DNA of 6,787 nt, from NCBI GenBank assembly GCA_021779635.1, contig JAJYAH010000386.1, positions 1-6,787 of the forward strand, in the 5' to 3' direction. Positions 4,610 to 6,787 of the stretch are shown here, in pieces. Source of the stretch: Pseudomonadota bacterium (GTDB taxonomy: Bacteria; Pseudomonadota; Alphaproteobacteria; Rhizobiales; Xanthobacteraceae). Under the pieces are notes generated by a model, which was given only the letters and a program-made list of their open reading frames with translations, ran no database searches and had not been told where the DNA came from. Made by a program: the position numbers and the translations under genes. Each line of letters begins with the position of its first letter. Within the stretch, counting starts at the first letter, position 1.

Positions 4610-6787
4610 ATGCAGCCTCGGTTCGTGCCAGACCTACAGAACCCGGCCGACAGGCTTTTCGCCGCCGGGATCGAGACCGATGCCAACGTCCCCCCTTTGA
4701 CCTGGGACGATGCTCGAACAACCTTGAACGATAATCCTTTAGAGACGACAGCAACCCCTGCTCTTTCGAATCAGCTTGTCGCGTTCATTGACGGGCAAAA
4801 CCTCGACGACGACGTTACAGTGCCTCTGCCTGAAAGAAGCATTCTCACCCACGATGATGCACAGAACGCAATCGCGCCAGAAGACGGCAGCGGCCCGGTG
4901 GCGATGGCGATTTTTCCGGCTCCGGCAACGTCAATGCCGGCGTCATCGGTTTTGGCCGACCCGGTAGCCGGCTCCGCCGGACCGCATGTTGCTGACGTCA
5001 GCATTGGCGACGGCGATGCATTCGGGGCGGCGGTGCATTCGGACTATCCGATTTTCCGCGCTGGCCTGACCGCAACGGCGCCTCTCAATAGCGGCGGATT
5101 TGCAACGGCAGCCCTTGCCGCCGATCCCGCGACATCCGCATCGGCGCAGGTTGCGCTGGCTGCTCCGGCAAATCCTGCGCACGAAACCTCCGGTCCAATC
5201 ACCGAAGCCAGTGTCGGCGCCGGCGGCGCCAAGGCGGCACAGGTGCAGCAGGCGCTCGACGAAAGCGGATTGAACGTCAACGGCACTGGCATCAAGGTCG
5301 GCGTGCTTTCCGACAGCTTCAACGACCTCGGAGGTGCCGCCGCCGATGAAGCGGACGGGGCATTGCCATCCGCTTCCCATATTCAAGTGCTTGAGGAACT
5401 CGCTTCGGGCGGCACCGACGAAGGCCGCGCGATGATGCAGATCGTGCACGACATCGCCCCGGGCGCCAGCCTCGCCTTTTACACCGCGTTCGAGAGCGAA
5501 CAGGACTTCGCCAACGGCATTCTCGCCCTTGCCGCTGCCGGCTGCAAAGTCATCTGCGACGATGTGAGCTATTTCGACGAGCCGTTCTTCCAAAACGGCG
5601 TGGTGGCACAGGCGATCAAAACCGTGGAGGCGGAAGGCGTCACCTACGTCACGGCGGCAGGCAATAACGCCAGCAACGGCTATCAGGCCCCATGGACGCC
5701 GATATCGGGTTCATTCGACGGAACGTATCTCACCGATACGGAAAGCTTCGGGGGCAAGGTCGTTCAGACCGTTACGATCAATACCGAGGGTACCAACGAC
5801 ACGGTTCCTTTGATCCTGCAGTGGAACCAGCCCTACGGCGCGGCAACCTCGGATCTGGAGGTTCTCGTTTTCCACAATGGAATCCTCTATGGCGAGTTTT
5901 CGAACATAAACGCCGGCCAGGAACCGAACAATCCGCTGGTCGATGTGCAGCTTCCCTCGGGAACCTACCAGATCGCTATCGAGAATCTGTCCGGCCCGAA
6001 TCCCGGCCTGATCAAGGAGATCACCTCAGGCGATGGCTTTCCGGCCACCATCAGCGGTGCGAATACAGGCACCGTCGTGGGCCACGCCATGGCGCCCGGT
6101 GCGACCACCGCAGGTGCGGTCAGCGCCGCCGATACGCCGGCCTTCGGCTTCAATCCGGCGAGCGAAAGTTTCTCATCGTCCGGAGCCGGGAGCGAACTGC
6201 TGTTTGCCGACAACGGCACCGCGCTGTCTTCGCCTGATGTAATCAACCCGGTTGCTGTCTCCGGCATAGACGACGTCGCCACGACGGTTTCGGGTTCGCT
6301 GGACGACTTTTACGGCACCTCCGCTGCGTCGGCCAGTCTGGCGGGCGTTGCCGCGTTGCTGTTATCGGCCAATCCCGATCTCACGCCGGCGCAAGTCGAG
6401 CAGATCATGGAAGCGACAGCGCTGCCGATGTCCGACTCCGCCGTCAGCGGTGCGGGTCTCGTGCAGGTCGACCCGGCGGTCGCTGCCTCGGAAGCGCTGA
6501 TCAGGAAAGTGATCGAATCGTCCGGCTCGACCAGCCTGCTTCAGGCTGGCGAGAACTATGATCTCGACAGCATCAGCAGCGGGACCGGCCCCGAATTGAC
6601 ACGTGGCGGCGCGGCTATAACGGCTGGCGAGTATGGAAGCTGGACGCCGATCGGCGCGGAACAAGTGGCGGGTGGCGGCTACGATGTCGCCTGGGAAAAC
6701 ACCAGCACCGGCCAATACACGGTGTGGAGCACCAACAGCAACGGCAACTATCTTTCGAATCTCATCCCCGATGTTTCGGGAAACAGC
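4610..6787 (+). CDS. Subtilisin-fold (S8/S53-like) serine peptidase with Glu in the catalytic His position, C-terminus beyond the window
   Basis: At least 726 residues, open to the right edge. ATG 4610 is the first start after an in-frame TAA; the nearest purine-rich tract (GAGGA, 4591-4595) is 15 bases away, so the start is uncertain (GTG at 4625 is an alternative). Residues 1-195 are Ala/Pro/Asp-rich, unrecognised, and show no signal peptide. The catalytic domain begins near 195, with GTGIKVGVLSDSF carrying Asp235. TDEGRAMMQIVHDIAPGA puts Glu271 where subtilisins have His of HGT. VTAAGNN gives oxyanion Asn352, and FYGTSAASASLAG gives Ser571. Between Asn and Ser, about residues 370-470 form a PPC-like beta-sandwich (LQWNQP, SDLEVLVF, GTYQIAIEN). 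From about 637 a Trp/Gly-rich module begins (ELTRGGAAITAGEYGSW, IGAEQ, YDVAW, YTVWSTNSNGNY), which I recall near the C-termini of secreted Bradyrhizobium proteins. Inferred to be exported, perhaps by a type I system, and proteolytic if the Glu works. It could instead be a non-peptidase relative. Confidence 0.85.
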   Translation, partial: MQPRFVPDLQNPADRLFAAGIETDANVPPLTWDDARTTLNDNPLETTATPALSNQLVAFIDGQNLDDDVTVPLPERSILTHDDAQNAIAPEDGSGPVAMAIFPAPATSMPASSVLADPVAGSAGPHVADVSIGDGDAFGAAVHSDYPIFRAGLTATAPLNSGGFATAALAADPATSASAQVALAAPANPAHETSGPITEASVGAGGAKAAQVQQALDESGLNVNGTGIKVGVLSDSFNDLGGAAADEADGALPSASHIQVLEELASGGTDEGRAMMQIVHDIAPGASLAFYTAFESEQDFANGILALAAAGCKVICDDVSYFDEPFFQNGVVAQAIKTVEAEGVTYVTAAGNNASNGYQAPWTPISGSFDGTYLTDTESFGGKVVQTVTINTEGTNDTVPLILQWNQPYGAATSDLEVLVFHNGILYGEFSNINAGQEPNNPLVDVQLPSGTYQIAIENLSGPNPGLIKEITSGDGFPATISGANTGTVVGHAMAPGATTAGAVSAADTPAFGFNPASESFSSSGAGSELLFADNGTALSSPDVINPVAVSGIDDVATTVSGSLDDFYGTSAASASLAGVAALLLSANPDLTPAQVEQIMEATALPMSDSAVSGAGLVQVDPAVAASEALIRKVIESSGSTSLLQAGENYDLDSISSGTGPELTRGGAAITAGEYGSWTPIGAEQVAGGGYDVAWENTSTGQYTVWSTNSNGNYLSNLIPDVSGNS

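Noticed and set aside
4489..4734. 81-codon plus-strand frame starting in the intergenic region and overlapping the peptidase start
   Set aside because: It has no ribosome binding site or recognisable domain. More than half of it overlaps the peptidase in another frame with Arg-rich composition.
5447..5449. His280 as the catalytic histidine of the peptidase
   Set aside because: It lies in the VHDIAPGA turn, nine residues after the HGT-equivalent position. Compact canonical subtilases have this His in addition to the catalytic one.
4943..5593. 216-codon minus-strand frame opposite the peptidase gene
   Set aside because: The plus-strand frame is open for 726 codons with subtilase motifs throughout. 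The minus-strand translation has none.
5692..6237. 181-codon plus-strand frame inside the peptidase gene, considered as a sign of frameshift
   Set aside because: The peptidase frame continues through it without interruption and contains the expected domains before and after.

Overview
The window looks like a chromosomal segment from a high-GC alphaproteobacterium, most likely of the Bradyrhizobium/Rhodopseudomonas group. Three things suggest this: strongly GC-biased third codon positions, an intergenic palindromic repeat of a type I associate with Bradyrhizobium genomes, and a C-terminal tryptophan-rich domain on the protease that I recall from secreted Bradyrhizobium proteins. The assignment comes from memory of these families, not from a database search.

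Layout. The left two thirds lie on the minus strand. Read in the direction of transcription they are: a Gfo/Idh/MocA sugar-nucleotide dehydrogenase (gnnA-like, 4148 to 3129), a DegT-family PLP aminotransferase (gnnB-like, 3102 to 1951, 26 bases further on), a 145-base gap holding two hairpin repeats, the lipid II flippase MurJ (1805 to 261), a 127-base gap, and the first 44 codons of a xanthine dehydrogenase/CO dehydrogenase-type molybdenum hydroxylase large subunit (133 to the left edge). A divergent intergenic region (4149-4609) separates these from a plus-strand gene that starts at about 4610 and is still open at the right edge. That gene encodes a large subtilisin-fold serine peptidase.

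How the genes fit together. The dehydrogenase and aminotransferase are best read as the GnnA/GnnB pair, which oxidises the 3-OH of UDP-GlcNAc and transaminates the ketone to give UDP-GlcNAc3N. This is the precursor of the 2,3-diamino-2,3-dideoxyglucose lipid A backbone known in Bradyrhizobium and Rhodopseudomonas. MurJ moves lipid II across the inner membrane. The minus-strand block is therefore mainly cell-envelope synthesis, and the molybdenum hydroxylase is probably a separate unit.

The most unusual item is the peptidase. It keeps the subtilisin Asp, the oxyanion Asn and the Ser in a GTSAAS motif, but where the catalytic His-Gly-Thr motif should be it has Glu-Gly-Arg. This suggests an Asp-Glu-Ser site reminiscent of sedolisins. 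It also has a long N-terminal region of unknown nature, no evident signal peptide, a beta-sandwich (PPC-like) insertion inside the catalytic domain, and the start of the tryptophan-rich domain.
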